Counted from the stretch's first letter, positions 42,851 through 51,785 are shown. The stretch: DNA of 64,000 nucleotides from Halegenticoccus soli (GCF_002844195.1 NZ_PEND01000004.1:186001-250000), one strand, 5' to 3'. The notes: a model not told the origin generated them from the letters alone. Made by a program: numbers and translations.

Positions 42851-44037
42851 GCGACGAGTTTGCGTTTGACTTCGCGGCGCGCGTCGGCCGGGTCGAGCCG
42901 AGCGCGACGCTGGCGATCAGCAACCTGGCGAGCGAACTGGAGGCCGAAGGCGAGGACGTCGTCGACCTCTCGGTCGGCGAACCGGACTTCCCGACGCCCG
43001 AGAACGTGATCGACGCGGCGAAGGCGTCGATGGACGCGGGCGACACCGGCTACGCGCCGTCGAACGGCGTCCCCGAACTCAGGGAGGCCATCGTCGAGAA
43101 GCTGGCGGCCGACGGCATCGACTGCGGGCCCGAGAACGTCATCGTCACGCCGGGCGCGAAGCAGGCGCTCTACGAGACGGTGCAGACCCTCATCGACGAG
43201 GGCGACGAGGTCGTCCTCCTCGACCCGGCGTGGGTCTCCTACGAGGCGATGGCGAAGCTCGCGGGCGGCAGCCTGAACCGGGTCGACCTCGCGCCGCGCG
43301 ACTTCCAGCTGGAGCCCGCCCTCGACGACCTCGCCGAGGCGGTTTCGGACGAGACCGAGCTGCTGATCGTCAACTCCCCGAGTAACCCGACCGGCGCGGT
43401 CTACTCGGAGGCGGCGATGGAGGGCGTCCGCGACCTCGCGGTCGAGCACGACTTCACGGTCATCTCGGACGAGATCTACGACGAGATCACCTACGGGACC
43501 GAGCAGACCAGCCTCGCGTCGCTCGACGGCATGGGCGACAGGACCGTGACGATAAACGGGTTCTCGAAGGCGTACTCGATGACCGGCTGGCGGCTCGGCT
43601 ACCTCTGCGCCCCGGAGGAGCTCGTCTCGCAGGCGGGCAAGCTCCACTCGCACTCGGTCTCCTGTGCGGTCAACTTCGTCCAGCACGCGGGCGTCGAGGC
43701 CCTCCGGAACACCGACACCGCGGTCGACCAGATGGTCGAGGCCTTCCGCGAGCGCCGCGACATGCTGGTCGACCGGCTCGGCGAGCGCGGCGTCGACGTG
43801 GCGGTCCCCGACGGCGCGTTCTACATGATGCTCCCCGTCGGCGAGGGCGGCGCGAGCGACGGCGGATCGCGGGGCGACGACCAGGCGTGGTGCGAGGGCG
43901 CGCTCCAGGACGCGAAGGTCGCGACCGTCCCCGGCAGCGCCTTCGGCGCGCCCGGCTACGCCCGCGTCTCCTACGCGGCGAGCAAGGAGCGCCTGGAGGA
44001 GGCCGTCGACCGCCTCGCCGAGCACGGCTACCTGTAG
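42847..44037 (+). CDS. Class I/II pyridoxal-phosphate aminotransferase (aspartate aminotransferase-like)
   Basis: 396 residues. Fold type I PLP enzyme: VVDLSVGEPDFPTPENVIDA, NVIVTPGAKQALYETVQTL, VNSPSNPTGAVYSEAAMEGV, ISDEIYDEITYGT, Schiff-base lysine in TINGFSKAYSMTGWRLGY, and arginine in PGYARVSYAASKERL. Closest to the aspartate aminotransferase Ib subgroup; aspartate, alanine or aromatic substrates cannot be separated by eye. Coupled to ribH. Confidence 0.92.
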   Translation: MSDEFAFDFAARVGRVEPSATLAISNLASELEAEGEDVVDLSVGEPDFPTPENVIDAAKASMDAGDTGYAPSNGVPELREAIVEKLAADGIDCGPENVIVTPGAKQALYETVQTLIDEGDEVVLLDPAWVSYEAMAKLAGGSLNRVDLAPRDFQLEPALDDLAEAVSDETELLIVNSPSNPTGAVYSEAAMEGVRDLAVEHDFTVISDEIYDEITYGTEQTSLASLDGMGDRTVTINGFSKAYSMTGWRLGYLCAPEELVSQAGKLHSHSVSCAVNFVQHAGVEALRNTDTAVDQMVEAFRERRDMLVDRLGERGVDVAVPDGAFYMMLPVGEGGASDGGSRGDDQAWCEGALQDAKVATVPGSAFGAPGYARVSYAASKERLEEAVDRLAEHGYL

Positions 44038-44091
44038 CCCTCGCCGCACCGTCCGCGTAGCTTTACGTCCACGGACCGAGTACGGCGTCGC

Positions 44092-44898
44092 ATGCCGACC
44101 CGCGACGACGTGCGTTTTCTCGCCGACTCGCCCGACCGGTTCCGCCTGCTCGCCCGCCTCCGCGAGCGGCCGGGGTCGCCGCGGGACCTCGCCGAGGACC
44201 TGTCCGTCTCCCGGCGGACCGTCCAGCGAAACCTCTCGGAACTCGGCGAGCGCGGCTGGGCCGAGCGCGGCGACGGCGGGTACTCCCTCACGACGACCGG
44301 CCGGCTCGTCGCGGAGGAGCACGCGTCGTACGTCGAGGCGCTCGACCTCCTCGCCGAGTTCGACCCGCTCTACCGACACCTGCCCGACCGTGACCACGCG
44401 CCCGACCCGCAGTGGCTCCGCGACGCGACGCTCGTCGTCGCGGAGCCCGACAACCCGCAGGCGCCGGTCCACCACTACGTCACGGCGCTGCGGTCGTTCG
44501 AGACGCGGACGATCCGGATGATCTCCCCGGTGTTGAGCCGGCTGTTTCACGACGCCCACGCCGACCTGGCGCTGCGAGGGGTGCACACCGAACTCGTGAT
44601 GTCAGCGACCACAATCGAGCGCGCCCGCTCTCTCAACCCGGCGGAGTTCGACGCGGTGGTGAGCGCGGGCGTGCTCGACCTGTACCGGTATCCCGACGGC
44701 GTCGACTTCGGGCTCACGCTCGGGGACCGACGGGCGCTCGTCGGCGCCTACGACCGCGACGGTCAGCTCCGGGCGTGTCTCGACGCGACGGCCGACGAGG
44801 TGCTGTCGTGGGCGGAAACGCTGTTCGAGCGGTACCGGTCCGGCGCCGCGCGGGTCGACCCGCCGATCCCGCTGCCGTTCGGGCGCAGCCGCGACTAA
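44092..44898 (+). CDS. HTH transcriptional regulator with FilR1-type C-terminal domain
   Basis: 268 residues. The N-terminal winged helix (~1-80) has RFLADSPDRFRLLARLRE and SPRDLAEDLSVSRRTVQRNL. The C-terminal two thirds, with VHHYVTALRSFETRTIRMI, TELVMSATTIERARSLNP and LTLGDRRALVGAYDRDGQLR, matches the methanogenesis-regulator FilR1 middle domain common in haloarchaeal regulators. It probably senses a small ligand; target genes unknown. Confidence 0.8.
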   Translation: MPTRDDVRFLADSPDRFRLLARLRERPGSPRDLAEDLSVSRRTVQRNLSELGERGWAERGDGGYSLTTTGRLVAEEHASYVEALDLLAEFDPLYRHLPDRDHAPDPQWLRDATLVVAEPDNPQAPVHHYVTALRSFETRTIRMISPVLSRLFHDAHADLALRGVHTELVMSATTIERARSLNPAEFDAVVSAGVLDLYRYPDGVDFGLTLGDRRALVGAYDRDGQLRACLDATADEVLSWAETLFERYRSGAARVDPPIPLPFGRSRD

Positions 44899-44960
44899 TC
44901 GGCCGCCGCCTTTCGGCGCTCTCGGCTCCCCCGCCGACGCTTCTGAACTCCCTCGCCGAC

Positions 44961-45040
44961 GCTCCCGAACGCCTTCCGACGCCCCCGGACGCTTTCCGAC
45001 ACCCCCGGACGCTTTCCGACACCCCCGGACAGTTCCCGTC
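44961..45040 (+). repeat. 20-base tandem repeats (four copies)
   Basis: Units at 44961-44980, 44981-45000, 45001-45020 and 45021-45040, the middle two nearly identical (consensus ACCCCCGGACGCTTTCCGAC). A further degenerate unit lies just before 44961. They sit between the FilR1-type regulator and the SDR gene. No spacer or palindrome, so not CRISPR. Probably a replication-slippage tract; some units could also be protein-binding sites. Confidence 0.8.
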
Positions 45041-45108
45041 GCCCGCGTCACGGCCTGTCGCGGCCGCCACGGGGTGGCGTAAAGCGCCCCGCCGACGTTT
45101 CTCCGTCC

Positions 45109-46005
45109 ATGAACGTGCTGATCGTCGGCGGGACCGGTTTCGTCGGAACGGCGTTGACCGAGGCGCTGGTCGCCCGCGGCCACGACGCGGCCGTCCTCTC
45201 GCGCGATCCGGCCGACGCCGACCTGCCCGCTGACGTCGAGCGGGTCGCGGGCGACGTCACCGACTACGACTCGATCGCGGGCGCGTTCGACGGCCGGGAC
45301 GCCGTCGTCAACCTCGTCGCGCTCTCGCCGCTTTTCACTCCCCCCGGCGGTGAGGCGACGCACCGCCGCGTCCACGTCGGCGGCACCGAGAACGTCGCGC
45401 GCGCGGCCGAGGCGCACGGCGTTCGGAAACTCGTTCAACTGAGCGCGCTCGGGGCCGACCCCGACGGCCCGACGGCGTACATTCGGGCCAAGGGCGAGGC
45501 CGAGCGGGTGGTGCGCGACTCCGACCTCGACTGGGTGGTCGTCAGGCCGTCGGTGGTCTTCGGCGACGGCGGCGAGTTCCTCTCGTTCGCGCGGACGCTC
45601 ACCACGCCGTACTTGACGGCGTTGCCCGGCGGCGGGAAGACCCGCTTTCAACCGATCTGGATCGGCGACCTCGCGCCGATCCTGGCGGACGCGGCGGAGG
45701 ACGACCGGCACGTCGGTCGGACGTACGAGATCGGCGGCCCGGAGGTGCTGACTCTCGCCGACGTCGCCCGCCAGATCTATCGGGCGGAGGGGAAACCCCT
45801 CGTCGTGCTCCCGGTTCCGATGGCCCTCGCCCGCGTCGGGCTGACAGTGGGCGGTTCCCTCCCCGGCTTCCCGATGGGACCCGACCAGTACCGCTCGCTC
45901 CGCTTCGACAACACCGTCGCGGACAACGGCGCGGAGGCGTTCGGCCGAGAGCCGGCCGACCTGCGAACGCTGTCGGCGTACCTCTCGGAGGTGCGAGAGC
46001 GGTGA
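45109..46005 (+). CDS. NAD(P)-binding atypical SDR (NDUFA9-like)
   Basis: 298 residues. Rossmann motif VLIVGGTGFVGTALTEALVA (GxxGxxG), EADVERV-like acidic region, DAVVNLVALSPLF, and VVVRPSVVFGDGGEFLSFA. The lack of a clear YxxxK pair and the sequence VRKLVQLSALGADPDGPTAY resemble the NDUFA9/complex-I-associated and related SDRs. Role unknown: oxidoreductase or quinone-related. First gene of a run with two small membrane-protein genes, each overlapping by four bases (GTGA). Confidence 0.83.
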   Translation: MNVLIVGGTGFVGTALTEALVARGHDAAVLSRDPADADLPADVERVAGDVTDYDSIAGAFDGRDAVVNLVALSPLFTPPGGEATHRRVHVGGTENVARAAEAHGVRKLVQLSALGADPDGPTAYIRAKGEAERVVRDSDLDWVVVRPSVVFGDGGEFLSFARTLTTPYLTALPGGGKTRFQPIWIGDLAPILADAAEDDRHVGRTYEIGGPEVLTLADVARQIYRAEGKPLVVLPVPMALARVGLTVGGSLPGFPMGPDQYRSLRFDNTVADNGAEAFGREPADLRTLSAYLSEVRER

Positions 46006-46370
46006 GTCGCGGCGGGTCCGCGTCGGCCTGGACGTCGCGGTCGACGCTCGTCGCGTTCGGGTACCTCGCGCTCGCCTGGCGGCTCCCGGAGGTCGTCGAC
46101 ATCTACGCCTCGTTCGCGTACCGGCTCCTGTTCCTGCCGCCGTACCTGGTGGCGTCGCTGGTCTACGACAGCGCGTGGGGCCTGGAGAACGTCGCCTACG
46201 CGGTCGGCGGGCTCGTCCCGATCGACGGCGGGGTGCTGTGGGAGATCGGACTCCTCGCCGCGTACTACCTCTTCGCCGTGACCGCGACGTGGCTCGGTCG
46301 TCGCCTGGAGTCGGCGGTTCGCCCGCTGAAACGCCGGCCGAAGCGGATCGACCAGAGGTCCGAACGGTGA
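46002..46370 (+). CDS. Small membrane protein coupled to the SDR gene
   Basis: 122 residues from a GTG overlapping the SDR stop. Three hydrophobic segments (STLVAFGYLALAWRLPEVV ~12-30, a middle one with FAYRLLFLPPYLVASLVYDS, and EIGLLAAYYLFAVTATWLG ~85-103), followed by a basic tail. Coupled translation suggests it works with the SDR protein or the next membrane protein. No known family recognised. Confidence 0.6.
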   Translation: MSRGGSASAWTSRSTLVAFGYLALAWRLPEVVDIYASFAYRLLFLPPYLVASLVYDSAWGLENVAYAVGGLVPIDGGVLWEIGLLAAYYLFAVTATWLGRRLESAVRPLKRRPKRIDQRSER

Positions 46371-46651
46371 CGCTCCGATACACGGTCGCCGCGGCGTTCC
46401 TGCTCGCGGGCGCGCTGCTCGCGCTCTCCGCCGCCGCGACGGAGCCGACCGTCACGACGGTCACCTGCGAGGACGGAGACGCGAAGGACCCGCGGGCCGC
46501 GCCCATCGCGTCCTCTTCGGGAGACTGTACGAGGACGGTGACGCCCGACGCCGAGCAGCGTCGGCACGTCGCCGGCCTCGGCGTCGGGTGCGCGCTGATC
46601 GGCGTCGCAATCGTTCTCCTTGACGCGTACCGGGGCCGAATGCGAGGCTAG
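46367..46651 (+). CDS. Small two-span membrane protein with extracellular cysteine loop
   Basis: 94 residues from the GTG at 46367, again overlapping the previous stop (GTGA). A hydrophobic N-terminal segment (LRYTVAAAFLLAGALLALSA) is followed by a hydrophilic loop with two cysteines (TCEDGD, DCTRTV) and a second hydrophobic helix (VGCALIGVAIVLLDAY). The cysteine-bearing loop could form a disulphide outside the cell. Function unknown. Confidence 0.55.
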   Translation: MTLRYTVAAAFLLAGALLALSAAATEPTVTTVTCEDGDAKDPRAAPIASSSGDCTRTVTPDAEQRRHVAGLGVGCALIGVAIVLLDAYRGRMRG

Positions 46652-46711
46652 AGTCGGGGCCGGCGGCGCTTCGATCCAGCAGTTATCCCGCTGGGCGACG
46701 TACGTCCCGGC

Positions 46712-47386
46712 GTGGACGGCAGCTCAGACCTCACCGAACTGGCGCTCGAGTACGTCCGCCGGTTCGGGTACCTCGCGATCTTCGTCTTCTCCTTCCTCGA
46801 AACGTCGATGCTGTTTCCGTTTCTGCCGAGCGAGGTCGTCGTCCCCTTCGCCGCCGCGGTGCTCGTCGACGGCCCCGCCTCGTTCGCCGCGTTCGTGCTC
46901 GCCGCGTCGCTCGGCGCGACCGCCGGCAGCCTGTTCGCGTACTACGTCGTCGGCCGGGGCGGATACCGGGCGATCGACGACTACGGGGGGGTGCTCCAGG
47001 TGTCGGCGCGGGACCTCGACAGGGGGCGTCGGTGGTTCCGGCGGTGGGGCGAAAGCTCGGTCCTCTGGGGTCGGCTGCTGCCCGTGCTCCGCTCCGTCAT
47101 CTCCATCCCCGCGGGGTTCGCGGGGATGTCCCCCCGAAAGTTCGCTGCGTACTCGTTCGTCGGGAGCGCGCTGTTCAACGCGACCGTCGCCGCCGCCGTC
47201 TACTACGGCAAACGACAGCCCGCGTACGACGTCGCCGTCTCGTTGGCGGTCGACGCGCTCCGGCGGGGTGCGGACTACGCCGCGGCCCGCCCGCTGCTGA
47301 TCGCGGCGGGGGTCGTCGCGGTCGCGGGGGTCGCCGCCCTCCTGATCGTCCGCCGCCGGAACGACCCGCGGGGCGAGACTGACTGA
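46712..47386 (+). CDS. DedA/VTT-family membrane protein
   Basis: 224 residues, GTG start at 46712. DedA family: FGYLAIFVFSFLETSMLFPF (E-rich first re-entrant helix region), then GATAGSLFAYYVVGRGGYRA, FRRWGESSVLWGRLLPVLRS and the conserved FxGRxxPxxRs-like motif, IPAGFAGMSPRKFAAYSFVG. Members are linked to lipid scrambling and membrane homeostasis. Stands alone, convergent with the ABC ATPase. Confidence 0.88.
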   Translation: MDGSSDLTELALEYVRRFGYLAIFVFSFLETSMLFPFLPSEVVVPFAAAVLVDGPASFAAFVLAASLGATAGSLFAYYVVGRGGYRAIDDYGGVLQVSARDLDRGRRWFRRWGESSVLWGRLLPVLRSVISIPAGFAGMSPRKFAAYSFVGSALFNATVAAAVYYGKRQPAYDVAVSLAVDALRRGADYAAARPLLIAAGVVAVAGVAALLIVRRRNDPRGETD

Positions 47387-47450
47387 TCCGCACGCGCGAC
47401 CCACCGGGGCGCGGCCGCGTGGTGGCCCGCTCGTTCGACCACGCCGACCG

Positions 47451-48116
47451 TCACTCCCGGATCTCCCCGTCGACGATGTCGACTGTCCGGTCGGCGAACT
47501 CGCTCACCCGGGGGTCGTGCGTCACCGCGACGACCGCGACGTCGTCCTCGGCCCTGATTCGGGAAAACTCCTCCAGCACCCGCCGCCCCGTCTCCCGGTC
47601 GAGGTTCCCCGTCGGCTCGTCCGCGAGGAGGAGCCGGGGGGCGTTGATCAGCGCGCGCGCGACGGCGACCCGCTGTTTCTGCCCGCCGGAGAGCTGATCC
47701 GGGCGGTGGTCGAGGCGGTCCCCGAGCCCGACCCTGCGGAGGAGGGCGCAGGCGCGCTCGCCCGCGCCGGGGTCGTCGCCGAACAGCGTCGGCACCTCGA
47801 CGTTCTCGACGGCGGTGAGCGTCGGGATGAGGGAGAAGTCCTGGAAGACGAAGCCGATGGAGCGCTTCCGCTCGCGGGTCTGCTCCGCGTCGGTGAGCCC
47901 GGTCACGTCCCGCCCGTCGAGGAGGACGGCCCCCTCGCTCGGGGCGTCGAGCAGGCCGAGGACGTGCAGCATCGTCGACTTGCCGCTCCCGCTCGGCCCC
48001 ATGACGGCGACGAACTCACCGGGCTCGACGGCGAAGTCCACGCCCCGTAGGGCTTCGAGCACCTCGCTTCCGGTTTCGTAGCGCTTCGTCACCCCCCGGA
48101 GTTCGGCGATGGCCAT
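47451..48116 (-). CDS. ABC transporter ATP-binding protein (MacB/LolD-like), unpaired
   Basis: 221 residues, a complete nucleotide-binding domain: Walker A GPSGSGKST, Q-loop FVFQDFSLIP, signature LSGGQKQRVAVARAL, Walker B LLLADEPTGNLD, H-loop VTHDPR. The GNLD and the compact length fit the MacB/LolD/FtsE subgroup, which usually pairs with an FtsX-like permease. No permease gene is next to it here, so the partner is elsewhere or was lost. Confidence 0.88.
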   Translation of the reverse strand: MAIAELRGVTKRYETGSEVLEALRGVDFAVEPGEFVAVMGPSGSGKSTMLHVLGLLDAPSEGAVLLDGRDVTGLTDAEQTRERKRSIGFVFQDFSLIPTLTAVENVEVPTLFGDDPGAGERACALLRRVGLGDRLDHRPDQLSGGQKQRVAVARALINAPRLLLADEPTGNLDRETGRRVLEEFSRIRAEDDVAVVAVTHDPRVSEFADRTVDIVDGEIRE

Positions 48117-48238
48117 TGCGACGCGCCGCGTAGGCGCCTCGCGGGAATATACCTGCCGTCGGGGCGGGTACGACGGTCGATCGTTCGGAAGATTCGCGGC
48201 GACGTTCAGGCTCGACCCACATTCGTCCCGCGGCGAGA

Positions 48239-48248
48239 TTTTTTAACC
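48239..48248 (+). promoter_or_regulatory. TATA box of the helicase gene
   Basis: The T-run TTTTTTAACC ends 23 bases before the helicase ATG at 48272, placing transcription start at or near the ATG and supporting this start codon. Confidence 0.5.
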
Positions 48249-48271
48249 GATGACGACGACAGAACGGGACA

Positions 48272-50182
48272 ATGCACGTCCGGGACCTCCCGCTGTCCGG
48301 CGAGGTCGTCGCCCACTACGAGGCGAAAGGGATCGGGGAGCTGTACCCGCCGCAGGTCGCGGCCGTCGAGGCCGGCGTCGCCGACGGCGGCCGGCTCGTC
48401 GCGGCCGTCCCGACCGCCAGCGGGAAGACGTTCGTCGCCGAGCTCGCCATGCTCACCGCCGACGGACCCGGGCTGTACATCGTTCCGCTCCGCGCGCTCG
48501 CCCGCGAGAAGTACGAGACGTTCTCGGCGCTCCCGGGGGTGAGCGTCGGCATCTCGGCGGGCGATTACGACTCGCCCGCCGAGGAGCTGGGCGACCACGA
48601 CATCGTCGTCGCCACGAGCGAGAAGGTCGACTCGGCGATCAGAAACGGTGCCGAGTGGGTGTCGGACCTCGCCTGCGTCGTCGTCGACGAGGTCCACCTC
48701 CTCGGCGCGGAGGGCCGCGGGCCGACGCTCGAAGTGACGCTCGCCAACCTCCAGCGGCGCGCGCCGGGCGTCCAGATCGTCGCGCTCTCGGCCACCGTCG
48801 ACAACCCGGAGGACATCGCCGACTGGCTGGACGCAGAACTCGTGCGAACGCGGTGGCGCCCGGTCGACCTCCGGACCGGGGTCTACGCCGACGGGTCGGT
48901 CGAGTTCGACGACGGGACGACGCTGGCCGTCGACGTCGACGAGAGGGAGATCCCGCCGAGCGCCGACGCGGACACCGAGGCGACGGCCGCGCTCGTCGCC
49001 GGCGCGGTGGAGGCGGGCGGACAGTGCCTCGCGTTCGTCCGCTCGCGCCGCGAGGCGGAGTCGCTCGCCGAGCGACTCGCCCGGGACGACCTCGGATCCG
49101 CCGAGGCGGTCGCGGACGACATCGAGAGCGTGGACGGGACGGAGACCGGGCGGCGACTGGCCGACTGCGCCCGCTCCGGCGTGGCGTTCCACCACGCGGG
49201 CCTCCGGAGCGAGCACCGCGCGACCGTCGAGGCGGCGTTCCGCGGGCGCGGCCTCGCGGTCATCTGCGCGACGCCGACGCTCGCCGCGGGCGTGAACGTC
49301 CCGGCCCGCCGCGTCGTCATCCGCGACCAGAAGCGCTACACCGGATCGGAGATGGAGTTCCTCCCCGTCCTCGAGGTCCACCAGATGTGCGGCCGCGCCG
49401 GACGCCCGCACCTCGATCCGTACGGGGAGGCGGTGCTCGTGGGCGACGAACGGACGAGGGACGAACTCGTCGAACGCTACGTGCGCGCCGACCCGGAGGC
49501 GGTCGAGTCGAAACTCGCGGACGAGTCGGCGCTGCGGACGCACGTCCTCTCCATCGTCGCCACCGGCTTCGCCGACTCGTTCGAGGGCGTCCTCGACGTG
49601 CTCTCCGCGACGTTCTACGCCCACCAGACGCCCGAGGGGGACCTCTCGGGCATCGTCGACTCCGTCGTCGACGAGCTCGTCGACATGGGGATGATCACGA
49701 CCGAACACAGCCTCGCGGCGACGGAGCTGGGCGCGCAGGTGTCGAAGCAGTACGTGACGCCCGAGTCGGGGGCGCACATCGTCGACGGGCTCCTGGCCGC
49801 CGACGCGATGGAGCGCGCGACGGAGCTCACGGTGCTCGAAGTCGTCTGCGGCGCCCCGGACATGCAGGACACGTACCTCGGAAACCGCGAGCGGGCGGCG
49901 ATCTACCGCTTCGCACGGTCGCACGCCGGAGAGTTCACGACCGCGATGGGCGAAGCGGAGGACTTCGAGCGGTGGCTCGAGACGGTGAAGACGGCTCGCA
50001 TCCTCCACGAGTGGTGCGAGGGGGCGGACATCGAGCGCATCGTGGAGCGGTACCGGATCGGCCCGGGCGATCTCGAATCGCGCGTCGAGCGGGCGGAGTG
50101 GCTGCTCGGGGCGGCGGACGCGCTCGCGGAGCTACTCGACCTGTCGCTCCCGGAGATCGGGTCGGTCCGGGCGCGGCTGTGA
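48272..50182 (+). CDS. Ski2/Hel308-like DEAD/DEAH-box helicase
   Basis: 636 residues. Superfamily 2 helicase: Q-like region with LYPPQVAAVEAG, motif I PTASGKT (~47-53), Ia PLRALAREK, II DEVH (~137), III SAT, motif V region GLAVICATPTLAAGVNVPAR, and VI QMCGRAGRP. The C-terminal part (~400-636) is helical with a winged-helix/ratchet-like pattern and a helix-hairpin-helix-like end (IVERYRIGPGDLESRVERAE). Shorter than a typical archaeal Hel308 (~700+), so it is a related haloarchaeal paralogue. Probably works in DNA repair or replication-fork restart. Confidence 0.88.
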   Translation: MHVRDLPLSGEVVAHYEAKGIGELYPPQVAAVEAGVADGGRLVAAVPTASGKTFVAELAMLTADGPGLYIVPLRALAREKYETFSALPGVSVGISAGDYDSPAEELGDHDIVVATSEKVDSAIRNGAEWVSDLACVVVDEVHLLGAEGRGPTLEVTLANLQRRAPGVQIVALSATVDNPEDIADWLDAELVRTRWRPVDLRTGVYADGSVEFDDGTTLAVDVDEREIPPSADADTEATAALVAGAVEAGGQCLAFVRSRREAESLAERLARDDLGSAEAVADDIESVDGTETGRRLADCARSGVAFHHAGLRSEHRATVEAAFRGRGLAVICATPTLAAGVNVPARRVVIRDQKRYTGSEMEFLPVLEVHQMCGRAGRPHLDPYGEAVLVGDERTRDELVERYVRADPEAVESKLADESALRTHVLSIVATGFADSFEGVLDVLSATFYAHQTPEGDLSGIVDSVVDELVDMGMITTEHSLAATELGAQVSKQYVTPESGAHIVDGLLAADAMERATELTVLEVVCGAPDMQDTYLGNRERAAIYRFARSHAGEFTTAMGEAEDFERWLETVKTARILHEWCEGADIERIVERYRIGPGDLESRVERAEWLLGAADALAELLDLSLPEIGSVRARL

Positions 50183-50323
50183 TCTCATCTCTAATTCGTG
50201 AGAAAAAGATATTTTATCCAACAGTCTATTACTGAAAACGAAACGGGGGTGAACGCCGCCGGGTCGATCTCTCGGACCCGCGACCGGTACGCGTCGCACC
50301 GGCACCTACGTAGGACACGAACG

Positions 50324-50848
50324 ATGGCACACCAACTGACGGACGCGATCGGCGAGACAGCGCACGTCGAACAGCCCTCCCTGGCGCCGGGAGACGCTTT
50401 CGACGCGTTGGGCAACGACAGGCGGCGGTGCGCGGTCTCCGTCCTGGCCGACGAGCGAGGAACGCTCGCCGTCTCCGAGCTGGCGACCGCCGTCGCGGCC
50501 GCGGAGGCCGACGCCGTGCCCCCGCCGAACCAGACGTACAAGAGCGTCTACGCGTCCCTCCGCCAGACGCACCTGCCGAAGCTCGAGAGCCTCTCCGTCA
50601 TCGAGTACGACCCGGACGCCGGAACCGTCGCCCCCGGACCGCAGCTCGACGGTATCGCCTCGTACTTTCCGGACTCTGCCGACCGGTCGAGCGACCGGAA
50701 CTGGTTTTCGCTCTTCGTCGCCGCGCTCTCTCTCGCCGCCATCACGAGCGGGTACCTGGGCCCCAGTTCGCTCCGCCTCGTCTCGGATCTCTTCGTCGCG
50801 ATCGGACTGCTCTTCATCATCGGATACGCCGCCTCGGGCCGCCGCTGA
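50324..50848 (+). CDS. DUF7344-type HTH protein with two membrane helices (second copy)
   Basis: 174 residues from the ATG at 50324. Same layout as the gene at 33830-34387: FDALGNDRRRCAVSVLADE, ELATAVAAAEADAVP, and SVYASLRQTHLPKLESLSVI, then two hydrophobic helices (~131-148 and ~153-171). A TATA-like ATATTTTATCC at about 50209-50219 would give a leader of ~80 bases. In-frame codons upstream (from 50198) precede the TATA element and are rejected. Confidence 0.75.
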   Translation: MAHQLTDAIGETAHVEQPSLAPGDAFDALGNDRRRCAVSVLADERGTLAVSELATAVAAAEADAVPPPNQTYKSVYASLRQTHLPKLESLSVIEYDPDAGTVAPGPQLDGIASYFPDSADRSSDRNWFSLFVAALSLAAITSGYLGPSSLRLVSDLFVAIGLLFIIGYAASGRR

Positions 50849-50934
50849 CGCCCGACCGACTCTCGCGGAGGGGGGACCGGAATTGGGATATCTCGGGCGA
50901 CGAGCCGTCTGTTCACCCGTAGAGGTGAAAGGCG

Positions 50935-51284
50935 ATGACCGCTACCGTCCTCGAAAGTAGAATCGGAGGTGTGACCGTCACCGGACGGGCGCACGACCTG
51001 AGCGCGTGGTTCGCCCTCGCGCTGCGGCTGATGTGATCTTCGGCGTGCTAACCCGCCTCGCGGCGTTCTGGGGCGCGTTCGTGATGCTCCTGTTCTACTT
51101 CGGAAACTGGAGCGTCGAACACGGGCCGATCAACGGCGATTTCGCCTACATGCTGGTGTTCCTCACGGTCGCCGCCCTGGGCGCGGGTCGCATCCTCGGC
51201 CTCGACGCGCTCGTAGGGCGGTACGAGATCGACGGCGAGCCGCTCGTCGAAAAGCACCCGCTCCTGGACTACGTTCTCGGTTGA
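50935..51284 (+). pseudogene. DoxX-family gene broken by an internal deletion
   Basis: Two pieces of one protein in different frames. The N-terminal piece (50935-51036) reads MTATVLESRIGG... to SAWFALALRLM then TGA, the normal start of haloarchaeal DoxX proteins. The C-terminal piece (from GTG 51033 to 51284) reads IFGVLTRLAAFWGAFVMLLF... to LLDYVLG, the family's C-terminal part. Roughly 50-60 central residues are missing compared with usual lengths of 150-180, and the frame shifts at the junction (about 51031-51040). Not expected to make a functional protein, although the C-terminal piece could be translated alone. Confidence 0.75.
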
Positions 51285-51315
51285 GCCGAACCGGGGGGAG
51301 TCCGACTCCTCCCGG

Positions 51316-51729
51316 TCACTCGCTCCGGTAACGCTCGACGAGTTCCGCAAGTACGTGCTTTTCCCGCACGCCGACGATCCGCTCGACGGGGTCGCCGTCG
51401 GCGAACAGCACGAGCGTCGGCACGCTCCGCACCCCGTACTGCGCGGCCAGGTCTCGCCGCGCGTCGATGTTCACCTTCGCGACCGCCGCGGGGGTGTCCC
51501 GCGCGATCTCCGCGACGATCGGTTCGAGCATCTTGCACGGGCCGCACCAGTCGGCGTAGAAGTCCGCGAGCACGACATCGTGATCGTCGAGTAGTTCGGT
51601 CAGGTGATCGGCGCTCCGGACGGGGATCGGCTCGCGGGTCGCCTCGTGCTCGGTTCGCTCCCGCAGGCGAGCCTCCAGCTCCTCGCGCTTGCGACGTCGG
51701 ATCTCATCCAGTTCGTCCGCGTCGGTCAT
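51316..51729 (-). CDS. Thioredoxin with N-terminal charged extension
   Basis: 137 residues from the ATG at 51729. An N-terminal ~35-residue charged helix (DELDEIRRRKREELEARLRE) precedes a thioredoxin fold: VVLADFYADWCGPCKMLEP with active site WCGPC (61-65), the cis-proline in RSVPTLVLF and VGVREKHVLAELV. General thiol-disulphide reductase in the cytoplasm. The helical extension is seen in haloarchaeal thioredoxins; its role is unknown. Confidence 0.92.
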   Translation of the reverse strand: MTDADELDEIRRRKREELEARLRERTEHEATREPIPVRSADHLTELLDDHDVVLADFYADWCGPCKMLEPIVAEIARDTPAAVAKVNIDARRDLAAQYGVRSVPTLVLFADGDPVERIVGVREKHVLAELVERYRSE

Positions 51730-51785
51730 GGGATCGGATACGGACGAGCGCCTCTTAGCCCCGCCGATTCGATCGATTCGGTCGA

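Noticed and set aside
44961-45040. CRISPR array
   Set aside because: Units are directly adjacent with no spacers, no palindromic repeat and no cas genes in the window.
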